From positions 111,286,568 to 111,350,567 of the forward strand of contig CM077153.1 of NCBI GenBank assembly GCA_039583875.1: DNA of 64,000 nt. Direction: 5' to 3'. Under the pieces are notes generated by a model, which was not told where the DNA came from, ran no database searches, and saw nothing but the letters and a program-made list of their open reading frames with translations. The DNA is from Platanthera guangdongensis (Eukaryota > Streptophyta > Magnoliopsida > Asparagales > Orchidaceae). Positions 1-11,089 of this stretch are shown here, in pieces. The position numbers were made by a program, and so were the translations under genes. Positions within the stretch are counted from its first letter, which is position 1. The number at the start of each line of letters is the position of its first letter.

Positions 1-1358
1 TCCTTCCTCGTCAAAGTAGTGAGAGGTAACGCTATCCGCGAGAAGTTCTCTACGAAGCGCCTATAATAGCCGGCAAGCCCCAGAAAATTCCGGACTTCCG
101 CTACAATAGCAAGCTCAGGCCACTCCCATATCGCAACAATCTTCGCCGGATCTACAGTAATACCCTCTCCACTCACTATATGCCCGAGGAACGCCACTGA
201 GGATAGCCAAAAACTCGCACTTCGAGAACTTGGCATACAACTGATTTCTCCTTAGCGTCTCCAACACCAAATGAAGATGCTTGAAGTGATCTTCCTCACA
301 TTGCGAGTACACCAAAATATCGTCGATGAAGACGATCACGAAATGGTCCAAGTACTCCCTGAAAGTCCTGTTCATCAAATCCATGAACACTGACGGCGCA
401 TTAGTCAGCCCAAACGGCATGACCGTAAACTCATAATGCCCGTATCTCGTACTAAACGCTGTCTTCGGGATATCACTCTCCCTTATTCGTAGCTGATAGT
501 ACCCAGCCTTGAGATCTAACTTCAAGTACACCGTCGACCCGACTAACTGATCAAAGAGATCATCAATCCGTGGGATCGGGTACTTGTTCTTCTCCGTCAG
601 CTTGTTTAGCTCCCGATAATCAATACATAGCCTCAAGCTTCCGTCCTTCTTCTTAACAAAGAGGACCGGTGCGCTCCAAGGCGAAGAACTCGAGCGCACA
701 TACCCTTGCTCCAACAACTCTTGCAGTTGAACTTTCAGCTCCACCATTTCCTTAGGCGCTAGCCGATAAGGAGATCGTGACACATGCTTTGCACCTGGCA
801 CTAGCTCGATCGTAAAATCTATCTCCCGCTGAGGCAGGGCTCCAGGAAGATCTGCGGGGAACACATCAGGGTATTCCGATACCACTGAAATACAATCCAA
901 CGCGGGCTTCGGCTTTGCAACCTCCACTAGCCTAAAGAAAAGTTCTGCACCGGCACGAACCGCCTTCACCACCTGAAGAGCAGACATCAACGTCTTGCTC
1001 GACCCCTTTAAGCCCTTAAAAGTCGTCTCACGACTTGCTCCCAGCTTAACTTCCTTGCTACCGCAATCTATATGGGCCTGCTGCTCCGAGAGCCAGTCCA
1101 TGCCAAATATGACGTCGAATTCCACCAATGGAAGTAAAGACGCCCGTAGGTCGAACACCTGCTCCCCAATACGAATCTTAACATCGCAGATCCTATCCGC
1201 TCGCATCGAACACCCATTGGGCGACAACACATCCAACTTATCCTTCGCCATCGAAGAAGGGACTCCAATGCGTGATATAAATCCTTCGGACAAGAAGGAG
1301 TGTGAAGCTCCCGTATCGAAGAGTGCTCTTGCCGGGTTTTCACAAATCAATACAAATC
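1..1358 (-). pseudogene. pol: pol fragment: protease and reverse transcriptase (Tekay-A)
   Basis: Translation begins after the intron acceptor at 1359. The aspartic protease has an intact FDTGASHSF active site. RT follows with [50 protein letters not shown] and the catalytic [10 protein letters not shown] run of five A at 209-213 (one more than the reading frame needs) shifts the frame just after KFSKCEF. The peptide ending in [16 protein letters not shown] continues in another frame to the window edge, so the gene is broken by one inserted base rather than truncated. Otherwise the fragment is open, suggesting a fairly young copy. Confidence 0.9.
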
Positions 1359-1434
1359 CTAAACAAGCAGTGGTAAGGTAACATGTGCATAACAAGTATT
1401 TAAAGAAATCGACTTGCTATAAATTAAATCGTAC
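1359..1434 (-). other. Probable spliceosomal intron between gag and protease (Tekay-A)
   Basis: On the minus strand the gag frame reads ADVVIG, then GTACGATTTAA begins and TGCTTGTTTAG ends a 76-bp AT-rich stretch with stops in frame. Removing GT...AG joins gag to protease in one frame ([22 protein letters not shown]). Tekay-B has a 72-bp intron-like stretch at the same codon (52605-52676). Splicing itself is inferred, not shown. Confidence 0.75.
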
Positions 1435-2578
1435 CTATCACCACATCAGCTTGTTTGATGGCCTCCTGTTGGCCAAGATTATAGACCCTTGGTTGGGCCG
1501 GAGCATAATGGGATGCGGTCGAATCCACCGCCTTACCCTTCTCTTCATTAGTAGCTCCTGGCTTTCTTTCGGACTTGGGACGTCCGCTCCAACAGTCACG
1601 GGCAAAATGTCCCGTCTTTCCACATGTAAAACACGCGCCCGGAGTCCGACTCGTAGTCGCCCCAGAAGCACCAGAAGGAGCTGGACCCGAAATCCTATGC
1701 TTCTTAAAGAATCTTTGATAGCCAGACTTTGAAGTAGTCGGCACTTTGAATCCAGATTTCTTCTCACCAAAGCTTTTCTTTGCTTGTACATTCTTCATGT
1801 CCTTCTCCAAGTACCGGGCAGTATTGACCAAGGTTAAGAAACCCTGCATCATCGGCCCCGAAAGTAGTAGTCTCAACTCATCTCTCAAGCCTTCGTAGAA
1901 GCGATTAGTCTTGCGCTCCTCATCCATGATGGTGGAGCTAGCATAACGACTCAGACGAGTAAACTCGTGGAGATATTCACCCACGCTCCTCTCACCCTGT
2001 ACCAACTTCAGGAACTCATTCTCCAACGCAATCTTCTGCGTCGAAGGGAGGTATCTAGCCAAAAATAATCTCGAGAACTCCTCCATCGAGACATCACCAA
2101 GTTGCCTACCTCTCAATAAGTGCAGCTCCAATCCTTCCCACCACATTCTCGCTTCACCGTCCAAAAGGAACGTAGCGATGGTGGTCATTTGCCACTCCTC
2201 CGTCTCCGTTGCTGTCATGACTCTCTTCACCCTGGAGAGCCAGTCTTCAGCCTGAGATGGGGTTCCCAACCCCGAGAATAACAGAGGGTTAAAGCTCATT
2301 ACATGCTTAAGCTGCCTCTCAGTTGCCCTCCTTGGCACCACCGGTTCCACAACCACTTGCTCCACTCTTCTCGGCTCAGCCTCTTGCAGAGGTTCTTGCT
2401 CCAGCACAGGAGCGGGCTGCTGCACTTGCCTTGCAGGCTGCGCATTTATCACGGCCAACACCGCTTCAGCTACCAATCGAATATTCTCAGCCGACAGAGG
2501 TGTTGCAGGAGCAACATCCGGTGCACTACTAGCCTCAGAAACTCGGCGTTCTGACGGCCCAACACCACTTCTGGTCAC
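1435..2578 (-). CDS. gag: gag polyprotein part (Tekay-A)
   Basis: This is an open reading frame of about 384 residues starting MTRSGVGPSERR. It would form the retroelement capsid and nucleocapsid. A Retrotrans_gag-type domain lies around residues 95-240 (AEDWLSRVKRVM, WWEGLELHLL, FLARYLP, GERSVGEYLHEFTRLSRYA). Near residue 320 a complete CCHC zinc knuckle, CFTCGKTGHFARDC, is present. The frame has no stop until it runs into the intron donor at 1434. Unspliced message would end gag there; spliced message would fuse gag to protease. It is the best preserved gag in the window. Confidence 0.9.
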
Positions 2579-2804
2579 CTATAGTGGTACAAAACACCGT
2601 TAAGCGACCACATAAATTGCAAACAGCAATTATAGGAACACGCAGGTTCCTCAAACACGAGTATTTTCATTCCTAAGTGGACATTCATGGGTTCTTTTTA
2701 CTGTTATTACGATGACGCACACAATGTGCTCACCACCCCTTAAAAAAGAATTCGCCCACGAATTCAGTTTAAGCCCAAACAAAACCAGTAGTCTGATACT
2801 AAAT
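2579..2804 (-). promoter_or_regulatory. 5' leader with decayed tRNA-iMet primer site (Tekay-A)
   Basis: This stretch lies between the 5' LTR and gag. At 2790-2801 the minus strand reads TAGTATCAGACT, matching 9 of 12 bases of the initiator tRNA-Met primer site TGGTATCAGAGC, which is perfect in Tekay-B. No other coding signal is seen. Confidence 0.6.
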
Positions 2805-5065
2805 TGTAACACCCCCTATCCATCACATAGCATATCGCAGTAGGTCCGTCCGGGGCCCGACGCCGTATGCCACAGACAGACCGGGTGGTTAATTATGGAA
2901 ACCATCCAACCAATCTCAACGTCCTACATAGAGTATTCTAGCGGAAGCAGTTTATAAAAGTTGTAGCAAAGAACCCAGCATTAAAGCACGAATGTCCACT
3001 AATACGAAATAGGAATGTTATACAAAATACCCAAAAATAGGCCTTAAGGCCTTACAAAATGTTTCACTTCCAATTACATGTTTTACAAACCACGGCACGC
3101 AGGTCAGTCACACATGAATAAAGCAGTAAACACTTCCAACTTAGGCCTTCAAGGGCCGGCTTCGCATTCGGGCTTTAGCCCGCTATTGACCGCTTGGTCC
3201 AGTAGCACCTGCAAGCAACAAACCACCACACGGTGACAAAACAAGGCAATGATCAGCAATGCTGACCAAATTATAACGATCCCGCCCCCAACTCGGGGCG
3301 GCGATGCTCCTTCCCTGCATTTCATTAGCATAAGCGAGCAATATATATATAGCCATTACATCACAGGCGGAGGCTCAACGACCACACACCCCGTGCACTC
3401 AGGGCACATTCTCAGTGAACGCAGTCTAAGTCTGCCGACTCACCGCCATCCCCTTTGGACGGCCAAACAATGAGCAGTTTGTCTTCCCGGCATGGGTCAC
3501 GGTAATTAAAACCATAGACCGCCGAAGACTCTCATCTATGCCAACGGCTCTAATCCGAACGACATAGAACGGGTACGGTTCCATCTAACCCGTGCTCACA
3601 ACGCAACAGTAATTTAAACCATATGCGCCCGCAACGGTAATTTAAACCATATGCGCAGGTCAAACTTCTCCCGAGTCCCATTTCCATCACATTTCACATA
3701 ATCTGATTATGTTCAAGCTGGCTCTCAGGCCACCAAGTTGGCAAGATCTCGTATCCGCCCAGTTTTCCGGGTGCACCTTTGGGTTAGTCCCCAAGGTTCC
3801 CTGCTGCAATCTACCGCGTAGAAAACTCGAAAAACAACCAATAGCACGGAGTCTTCTCCAGCATTATGCAATGCAACATCACCGATCCAGACCAACATGT
3901 CCGGGTAGGCTTCACACATCATGCCTATGTCCGTTCTCGCTTACGGACTCTAAACAACGGGGACTTCACATATCTACCCGAAGGAACGCCTCCAACTCTC
4001 TGCAAACTCGCGAGAGCGGGCTTCCTATGCAAAGAAAGAGAGCTACTCATGCTCAAGATGAGGATCGTTACCCTTGCGTTCCTCTTTGGCGCCATGGAAA
4101 AGTAATCGGATGAAAACCACCGCACTAGCGTTGCCTCCATGGATCCGGAGTCGGCTCGCGATTCGGAGCTCCGAAGCTCCTCCAATGGCGGCATCTAGCT
4201 CCTTCTTCCTCCCTTGGCTCTCCTCTCTCTCTAAGGTTTTAGAAAGATGAGAAGTTATGAAAAGTAAGGGTTTTCCAAGTCCATTCACGGGTATATCCCT
4301 TCAGGAACAACCCCCAGCCGTTGTATCTTCAGTTAAAGAAATGAACGGCTTCGATTCGGGGCTGAAATGCCCAATCTGGACCGAACACAGCCTGGCACAC
4401 ACCCGTGTCCAGGGACGTGTGCCTCATTCGCCGTCAAAATCGAATCACCTGGAACCTCACACGGGTATCGAACACGCCCATGTTCGAGCTGACACGCCCG
4501 TGTTCCACCTGACACGGCCGTGTGGCCGGCCGTGTACCCCATCATTTTCCCCCAAAATCAACCCGAGCACTGCACGGGTTCTAGAACACGCCCGTGTCTT
4601 GCCCGTGTCACCTTGACACGCCTGGGCTCCAGGGCCGTGTACACGGTCTCCACACTCGACACGGCCTCGGACACGCCCGTGTCCTAGGCCGTGTGCCTTG
4701 TCTCGACGATTGTCGAGCAAGATTCGTCGACTTCCGGGACGAGTGTCGACATGGGTCGACACGCCCTACGACACACCCGTGTCGCAGGCCGTGTGCCCAG
4801 TCTCGACACTTCGTCGAACGCAGAGTGTCGACTTCGCGGCTAAGTGTCGACACGGGTCGACACGCCCTGCGACACGCCCGTGTCGCAGGCCGTGTGCCCA
4901 GTCTCGACACAATGTCGAGACCAAAGTGTCGACACCCCGTCTCAATGTCGACACAGGCTTGACATGCCCTGGGACATGCCCGTGTCCCAGGCCGTGTGCC
5001 TGCAGCCAGAACCCAAACTGGCCCAAAACGTCCCCCTTCGCTCCTTTGATTTTCGGGGCGTTACA
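2805..5065 (-). repeat. 5' LTR of Tekay-A
   Basis: About 2.26 kb bounded by TGTAAC at one end and GTTACA at the other (TGTAACACCCCC at 2805; GGGGCGTTACA ending 5065), the usual TG...CA ends. Layout parallels the 2.56 kb LTRs of Tekay-B but the sequence is clearly diverged. In element orientation the U3-side third (4392-5005) is packed with ACACG-CC-CGTGT inverted repeats. Small open frames inside are chance products of the repeat. Confidence 0.85.
4392..5005. repeat. Array of ACACGCCCGTGT-type inverted repeats in LTR
   Basis: The short palindrome-like word ACACG-CC-CGTGT and its half sites (CACACCCGTGTC, GGCCGTGTGC) recur every 15-40 bp, mixed with GTCTCGACA and GTGTCGAC words. Equivalent blocks are at 48474-49090 and 55846-56475 in Tekay-B, and a shorter one is at 29382-29710 in the Athila LTR. 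Confidence 0.8.
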
Positions 5066-5831
5066 TGGTGAACAAGGCGTGCTCTTTTAGTTTCTTCAAT
5101 ACCAAGGTCAGATGTTCGATGTGCTCCTCCTCTGTCTTTGAGTAGACCAGGATGTCGTCGATGAAAACGATGACGAAAATGTCCAAATAAGGCTCAAACA
5201 CCTTTTTCATTAGGCTCATGAAAGCCGAAGGGGCATTTGTTAGCCCAAACGACATTACGGTAAACTCATCGTACAAACCGTACCTTGAACTGAAGGCCGT
5301 TTACTGCATGTCCTCCTCTCGTATCCTGAATTGATAATACCCCGAGCGCAAATCCAACTTGGAAAACCAATGCACTCCTACCAGTAGATCAAACAGCTCA
5401 TTGATCCGGGGTAGCGGATAAGTATTCCGCACCGTCAGTCGATTGAGCTCCCGATAGTCTATGCATAGTCGTAGGGTTCCATCCTTCTTTTTGACGAACA
5501 GAACAGGGGCTCCCCATTATGACGAGCTGGGGCGAACAAACCCTGACTCCACCAATTCCTGTAACAGAACTCTAAATTCCCCGAGTTCCTTTGGGGCCAT
5601 TCGGTAAGGGGCACTGGATACGGGCTTGGCACCCAGTACTAGATTAATTTGAAAATCAACTACTCTATGTGGGGGTAATCTTGGTAGTTTCTCAGGAAAT
5701 TCCTCGAGGAAGTCCTGCACTACCCGCATGCATTTCATTTCCAATGCTATCTGCTTCAACTCAAAACAGATCATGAAATCTTCATCCCCCTTCATATGGG
5801 TTTTTAAAGCCTGAACTGAAGATAACAACAT
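5066..5831 (-). pseudogene. pol: Reverse transcriptase fragment of a third gypsy element
   Basis: Minus-strand peptide runs from MLLSSVQALKTHMKG through FPEKLPRLPPHRVVDFQ, APYRMAPKELGEF, VRPSSS, an in-frame [38 protein letters not shown] and [19 protein letters not shown]. It is Ty3/gypsy RT of the same broad type as the Tekay copies but distinct in sequence. At least one further stop lies near EEDMQ. The left end is cut exactly by the Tekay-A LTR. The right end abuts Tat-1 sequence at 5831/5832 with no LTR or duplication visible, so a deletion probably removed the rest. Confidence 0.85.
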
Positions 5832-5975
5832 ATTTTAAGTGTCAGTGGCTTTACATATCACCGTAGCAGAAGACAAGAAAGCAGAGGATCTGCGAGCTGT
5901 TGCGGAACTACTCCAGAAAGGTAAACTTCAACTGGTGCCAAAATATTTTAAGCGTCAGTGGTTTTACAGATCACT
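5832..5975 (+). repeat. Scrambled partial duplication at the Tat-1 edge
   Basis: The stretch starting ATATTTTAAGTGTCAGTGGC at 5832 is repeated, diverged, from about 5939 (AAATATTTTAAGCGTCAGTG). In Tat-2 it occurs once, near 33265. The offset is about 108 bp, so the Tat-1 antisense gene begins with a partial tandem duplication right at its junction with the gypsy RT fragment. Confidence 0.6.
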
Positions 5976-6872
5976 GTAGCGGAAGTCAAGGGCAATCAAG
6001 GTCATTACTGAGACTGAATACATAGTCGTGTCGACGAGCTCGGCAGCTGAGAAAATAACCAAAGTCCATCGCGAATGGAGGAAACAGTTAAGCACTTTTG
6101 ATCCAGAGCTAAAAAGGCGGCCTGTGTTTGACAGTCGCCAGCTTGCTGTGGCCTTTGCGAAAAGTGAACTTTTATCTCTGCATTTTGAGCACGCTGCGGC
6201 CTGGATTTGAATTTGATCTTGGTTTTCTTTGTTGCAGGAAGGAGATTGCCACTAGGCTCTGTTGAGACTGGTGAGATTGTGCCTACAATAGATGCTTCAG
6301 CCGATGCGATCTCACTTGATGAGTCCGCAAAAGGGGAGCAGTCCGGCCTGGACAAAATCGCAATGTTAGAAAAGAAATTTCAAGATGAAATCAAAGAAAT
6401 TCGAGTGGAGTTGAAGATGGGTGCAGAGCGCTAGAAGGCTCTGAAGAACCATGTCGCCAGCATCTCAAGGGCACTGGAGAAGTCCGACAGGGAGAAGAAA
6501 CGATTTGCAGATGACGCACGCTTCTACAAAGGAAAGTACCTAGCGCTGGCGCGGGAGGACAAGGGAAAGCAGGTTGTCGAGCTTCCGGTGGAAAGGTCGC
6601 GATTTCCAGATCGCGCTGCTCCATCGGAGGTTTCGGCCCCAGCCGAAGGCAGCCAGCCCGCAGCGGATGAGATTCCGAGGTCGGCACTGGAGCGCGTGGT
6701 CCCTTTGAGCAGGATAGGTCTGGAGGCCACACACATGCATCGAACTATCAATTCCATGCATCGCCATATCTTTCATCTATATCGCGCGGTGCTTCAAATG
6801 GGTGACCAGGCGCCGCATCTATACAGAGATAAAATGGAGCGACCTCCGCGATCAGAGAATAAAAACTGCTGA
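5866..6872 (+). pseudogene. Antisense gene A of Tat-1 (coiled-coil protein), 5'-truncated
   Basis: It corresponds to 33170-34104 in Tat-2; the first ~900 bp are missing. Upstream part: KLQLVPKYFKRQWFYRS, a TAG where Tat-2 has CAG, then RKSRAIKVITETEYIVVS, AAEKITKVHREWRKQLSTF and FDSRQLAVAFAKSELLS. A TTCTTTGTTGCAG acceptor-like site ends near 6237. The second exon encodes a charged, probably coiled-coil region (AMLEKKFQDEIKEIRVELK, a TAG at about 6432, SISRALEKSDREKKRF) and ends with THMHRTINSMHRHIFHLYR and a stop at 6872. The function is unknown to me. Family members are found as extra genes in Tat elements and lie antisense to pol. Confidence 0.7.
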
Positions 6873-7320
6873 GGTCGTGAGATTTGAACTTTGATTTGTT
6901 GATATATAATTTGTATGCTGAACAATTCTTAGTTTTCTGCTGCTATGTGATGTATGAGCTGTGATTGCATTGTTGCTTGAATAATGCTGCGGTCTGCGTG
7001 ATTTGAGTTCTGTGCTGGATTATGACGAACTGTGCGAACTAATGTTGTGTCCGCTTCTTTGATTTGAACTATGCATGTGAATCAATTTGCAGGTACGAAA
7101 TGTTGCGAGCTGGGCGGACTTAAATTGTGTCCGCTTATTTTATGCTTTGAAATATGCTCGGTAGGTGCCGAGGAAACTAGAAACAGCAAACTGAACAGAC
7201 TCAAGTTTGCACCCGCGATGTTTTATTTTTCCTTGCATGAAAAATTGAATTTGGAGCGAGCTTGGCGGACTAGAGGATTAAGTTGCGCGGTCTGACTGAA
7301 ATGCTGTCATACCCTGCTGC

Positions 7321-7328
7321 TATAAATA
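7321..7328 (+). promoter_or_regulatory. TATA box of antisense gene B (Tat-1)
   Basis: TATAAATA lies 64 bp before the ATG at 7392 in an otherwise non-coding gap. The same spacing and box occur in Tat-2 (34535-34542, ATG 34606), so gene B probably has its own promoter. Confidence 0.6.
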
Positions 7329-7391
7329 TGGCTCCATTCTATCTTCTAAGCAGGAATACGATTGAAGCAGAAGAACTTGCGGCCTAAGAAG

Positions 7392-9224
7392 ATGGTGTCT
7401 GCCAGAATTGATGCTGCACTCGCCTTCCATGCTGTCGAGCACAAGAAATACAAACTAACTGAGGCCGACCTCGAGGCCTTTGTTTAAAAGCATATGGCAG
7501 AATCTCCTATGCTTGTCTGCCTACCAGCTGACGAAGAAAGGCTGAATTTTTCTACTCTGACACAGATCGTGGTGCCCATTGATCACCTTGACAGTGCATT
7601 TAAGTTCCTACTGCTATGGGAAATAGTAGAGATCTTTGAGCATTACGAGATAGTGTCGGGCCAGCTCGCGCCCAATACACTTGCTGCGATCTACAACTTC
7701 ATCTCCTACCTGCGATCTTAGAAGATCATCTTTTCCTTGAATATTTTTAAGAAAATATTCTCAGTCCACTCGATTAATCCATCTAGAGGCGCCCTTACAA
7801 GGGTGTAATATACTTCTACTGCAGATGGATGAAGGTTATGGGTCTGTCGAATAAGATCCATAACTGGACCTCAAAATGCTTGATCTTCGAGGGCGAGCTC
7901 GGGTTCGCGCACACCTACTCACAGGATCACGCAGACACCTCTTTCAAGAGCGTCAGGCTTGATGCAGTGGAGTCCGGGATCGTTGAGTTTCTTGCAGGAG
8001 CCAGGCTGGACATTGAACATTACATCCCGCTCCTGGTGAGCCTTGGCGGTGTCGCGAAGAAAGTAAGCTCTACGGACTGATATTAGTATCTTCCGCGACC
8101 TGCAGTTTACTGATTTTCGTTCTTTTTTCTTCTTGCAGCGGTCTTGGCTGTGCCCGCAAATTCGCCGCAAACTCCTGGCGGCCTGACCGCAACCCAAAGG
8201 GAAATGAAACTGGAGATCACGAGGAAGAGGCGGGAAGAGGGCGATCCCGCTGCAGACTACTCTTCCTCTGAAAGCTTCGGGATGCGAGGTTTTGGAAACT
8301 GCCAAAAAGATCTGTGTGGAAACACAATGATCCACTGGCATAGACATGTCTGCCTATCCACTGCGCTGCCGTCATGGAGAAGTCTAAAGATAACCCTCCA
8401 TGCACACATCGCGGTCTCCGCGCTTTATGGGAAGCGGAATTTGCGCGAGCTGAAACAAGTGCCACCCGCCGAGCTCCCCCTCCTAGCCACGCAGGGTACT
8501 GCGAATAGTGCGGTTACCAGCCATTTCCTAGGCTGCTTGACCACCGACCTGCTTAAAGAAAACGAACAACTTCAGCAGGAGATGACGACACTTAAAGATA
8601 GAAATAAGCGGTTAGGGAAAAGAGTCGCTCTGCAAAAGGAAGAGTTAGCGATAAGCTTTGTATTCACAGTGGTCTCCCTTTGAAGTACGCGATGACCTGA
8701 CTATTATGCTTTTTGTCTTTCTGTAGGTCGCATACGACATGGGGAATAAAAACTTCAAGTCCGTCATGCTCCCCTTTATGAAGGAGAGCATCGACATCAC
8801 CATTGAGCGATTTGTTGACGGCGGCTTCGCTAAGGAGGGCGTGGATGGCGTGCCATTTCTCCAACTTTTCCCTGAGTTAGATTAGCAGGTCGCAGCGATG
8901 GGTTGGACTTCCAAAGGAAAGGAAGTAATTAATGAGATTGAGGAAGAAGATGAAAAAGAAGAAGAAGTGAAAGAAGGCGGTGAGGCCGAGGTTGTTGCTG
9001 ATGATGGTGGTTCCAGTCAGCGCGATGGAGATCAGTCCGCCGAGTCCGACTCGTCTTCGTCTAGCTCTGCTGACGAGAGCTCGCCTAGCGAGTGCGCGTT
9101 CAGCAACTGTTCAATTAGCAACAAAGAAAGCAGCTTGAAGGGCTGCTCTCCTGAAGTTGACATTGAAGATTTAAGCCCTGATGCTCCTACAGAGAAGAAG
9201 CGGAAGAGGAGTGAAATAGAATGA
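7392..9224 (+). pseudogene. Antisense gene B of Tat-1 (Transposase_28-like protein)
   Basis: Three exons on the strand opposite to pol. Exon 1 starts MVSARIDAALAFHAVEHKK, with a TAA where Tat-2 has GAA just before MAESPMLVCLPADEERLNF. It then reads VPIDHLDSAFKFLLLWEIVEIFEHYEIV and QLAPNTLAAIYNFISYLRS, ending near 8062. Exon 2 (from 8139) reads VLAVPANSPQTPGG, MIHWHRHVCLSTALPSWRS and a leucine-rich coiled coil. Exon 3 (from 8727) reads VAYDMGNKNFKSVMLPFMK, FLQLFPEL, an acidic Glu/Ser-rich tail and the basic end KKRKRSEIE. The first exon resembles Pfam Transposase_28, 'putative gypsy type transposon' (recalled, not searched). Several stops make it non-functional. Confidence 0.75.
8651..8726 (+). 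other. Intron 2 of antisense gene B (Tat-1), donor lost
   Basis: Exon 2 stops being protein-like after KEELA, and TTTCTGTAG at 8718-8726 precedes VAYDMG in phase 0. The donor position reads ATAAGC instead of GTAAGC. Tat-2 keeps the donor (GTGAGT at 35872) and has lost the acceptor, so the two copies support each other. Confidence 0.7.
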
Positions 9225-9748
9225 TGTATTTTTGCTTTTATTATTTTTTGTAAAGGAGGTTGCGGACTCAATTTTGGAGTCCGCCAATCTCATGAAAGTT
9301 TTGATCTGATATTGATGATATATAAAAGGATATTCTTGGCTCTATTCCCATCTTCTGCAATGTTCTTTGCTTATTTCTTTTTTGAATGCAATTTGGTATG
9401 TAATTAATGTGCGAACTCCGTGGACCAGTCCATGCATTGTAGAAATTATCTGCGCCATTTAATTTTTCAGCTTACCAATCAAAAGATAACCTTGGAAAAT
9501 AATTCAATTGCAGCTCGCCTCATCATGGACGAGATTAAAGTTGCAAAAATAATAGAACATTAAGGCAGACTTTGGCGAGTACCATCTGCAGTCCGCAATA
9601 CCATTGACCAAAATTGGATAAACGTTTGCAATCTTAAGAGAACATTGATAATAAATGTTGCGCACTCAGAGAGTGTTATTATTTAGACTGCGAGCTGAGA
9701 GAATTATAGATAAGCCTGCGGCCTGAGAAAGATGGGTTACAGACTTAA
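9225..9748. other. Spacer downstream of antisense gene B
   Basis: About 520 bp of non-coding sequence between the gene B stop and the hairpin array. It contains scattered GGACTC/GAGTCC words typical of Tat elements here. I see no open frame or other signal. Confidence 0.5.
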
Positions 9749-10575
9749 GTGACCAAGCGGGCAGGTGCACATGTAGCCCATTGCTTTCCTCGCAGGGTCA
9801 CGAAAACTGTAAGTCACATCACCCAACAAGCTTTGGCGGCCTTCCTGATCAAACACTGCGAACTAATCAGACTACCAGAATTGAGTCCTACTTAACAAAT
9901 TATTTACTGCAAAGGTGACCAAGAGGGCAGGCAGGGCGGATACCAATTCACTGTCTGCACTTAATTGAATAGTGATGATTCATAGCACAAGTGACCAAGC
10001 GGGCAAGTGCGTTCAGAGCGACATTGCTTTATTCGTAGGGTCACAGAAGCTAAGATCAAGAGAATTGGCGGACTGGGCGGATACCAATTCATAGTCCGCA
10101 CATAATTGAATAGAAATGATTCATAGTTCTGTTGACCAAGCGAGCAGGTGCGGTCGGAGTGGCATTGCTTTCCTCGCAGGGTCACGAAAACTATAAAATC
10201 AACCCAATGAATGTCGGCGGGCTGTGCGGATACAATTAAGCAGTCTGCACCTTGTCTATTTCCTGTGAAGAATGAGCTACAGACTAGTGTGACCAAGTGG
10301 GCAGGTGCGGCCGGAGTGGCATTGCTTTTCTCACAGTGTCTCACAAGCTGTACACTCAACGGAAGGGTTTACCGCCCTATTGCCTGGAGTACAGTCCAGG
10401 TTGATCTTTTGGGCAGGTGCGACCGGAGCGACATTGCTATCCTCTGAGATCAACAAGACTGTGGGACTCCTGCAGGCACTGCTTGAGGGTACCAAAGAGT
10501 GTTCGAAGGTCACAAGCTGAGATGATCTGTGGGCAGTTGCGGCCGGAGCGGCATTGCTTTACTCACGCGATCATC
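9749..10575. repeat. Array of about six covarying hairpin units (Tat-1)
   Basis: Units of about 54 bp at 9749-9801, 9991-10044, 10132-10185, 10289-10344, 10400-10454 and 10521-10575; a partial one is near 9915. Each has a shared core (GGGCAGGTGCGGCCGGAGCG then GCATTGCTTTCCTC) flanked by complementary arms. The arms differ between units but remain paired: GTGACC/GGTCAC, GTTGATCT/AGATCAAC and GATGATC/GATCATC. Equivalent units with the same arm classes are in Tat-2 at 37270-37708. Confidence 0.85.
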
Positions 10576-11089
10576 AAAGTTGTAACGATTTCCCTCTAAG
10601 GCTAGGTAGAGCTAGCACCCACCCTGTCCCTCCACAATGCAGAGGCGGGACTAGATACAGGCCGGGATCCGAAATTCAGTAGCTTGCCACGCTTGAACCT
10701 GCAAGCTCCCACTACACGTTGCGAAATCTCCCCGCAACACGTGATCTTTGTGGTGTTATGCTAATGACAACAGTTCAAGGTGAGGTCCCAGCTGAACTCG
10801 ACGATATCTCCTGGTATCAGTTAACCTTTGGAGTTGTTTAGGAGACAAAAGAGAGAAAGCACTTGAAAAAGTGTCAGTATGAAGTCTTTGATCAATAACA
10901 ACTTTTGAAAAGTTTACATAATAGAGAAATGAGATGGTTCAAGGATAGGACTGTTCGAAATCGTCCTTGCACAATGCATAATCTATTATTGTTTGGGAGA
11001 TAAAAAGCACTTGAAGAAGTGTTAGCAAGGAGCTTTTATCAACAATAACTTTTGATAAGTTAAATAGGAAGGAAAAGAAAGGAGGAGGT
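10576..11089. other. Spacer between hairpin array and pol end (Tat-1)
   Basis: Non-coding; it matches Tat-2 37710-37960 in its first part (CACCCTGTCCCTCCA..., GCAAGCTCCCACTACACG). The latter half holds a local repeat (AAAAGCACTTGAAGAAGTGT-like at about 10850 and 10995) with no open frame. Confidence 0.5.

Larger units (their letters stand above)
1..5065 (-). mobile_element. Tekay-A: 5' portion of a Tekay/Del-like Ty3/gypsy element
   Basis: The element reads right to left: 5' LTR (2805-5065), degraded primer site, gag, a short intron, then protease and RT running off the left edge. RNase H, integrase, chromodomain and 3' LTR lie outside the window. Gag and RT wording match Tekay-B at 46599-56542, which does show a chromodomain, so I assign the same lineage. 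It is inserted into the RT gene of another gypsy element (5066-5831). The base pairs after the LTR (TGGTG, 5066-5070) would be one copy of the target duplication, but the other copy is out of view. Confidence 0.9.

Noticed and set aside
8063..8138. GTAAGC...TTCTTGCAG as intron 1 of gene B in Tat-1
   Set aside because: The acceptor is convincing but this donor leaves exon 1 and exon 2 out of phase, and Tat-2 suggests a different donor; kept as unresolved.
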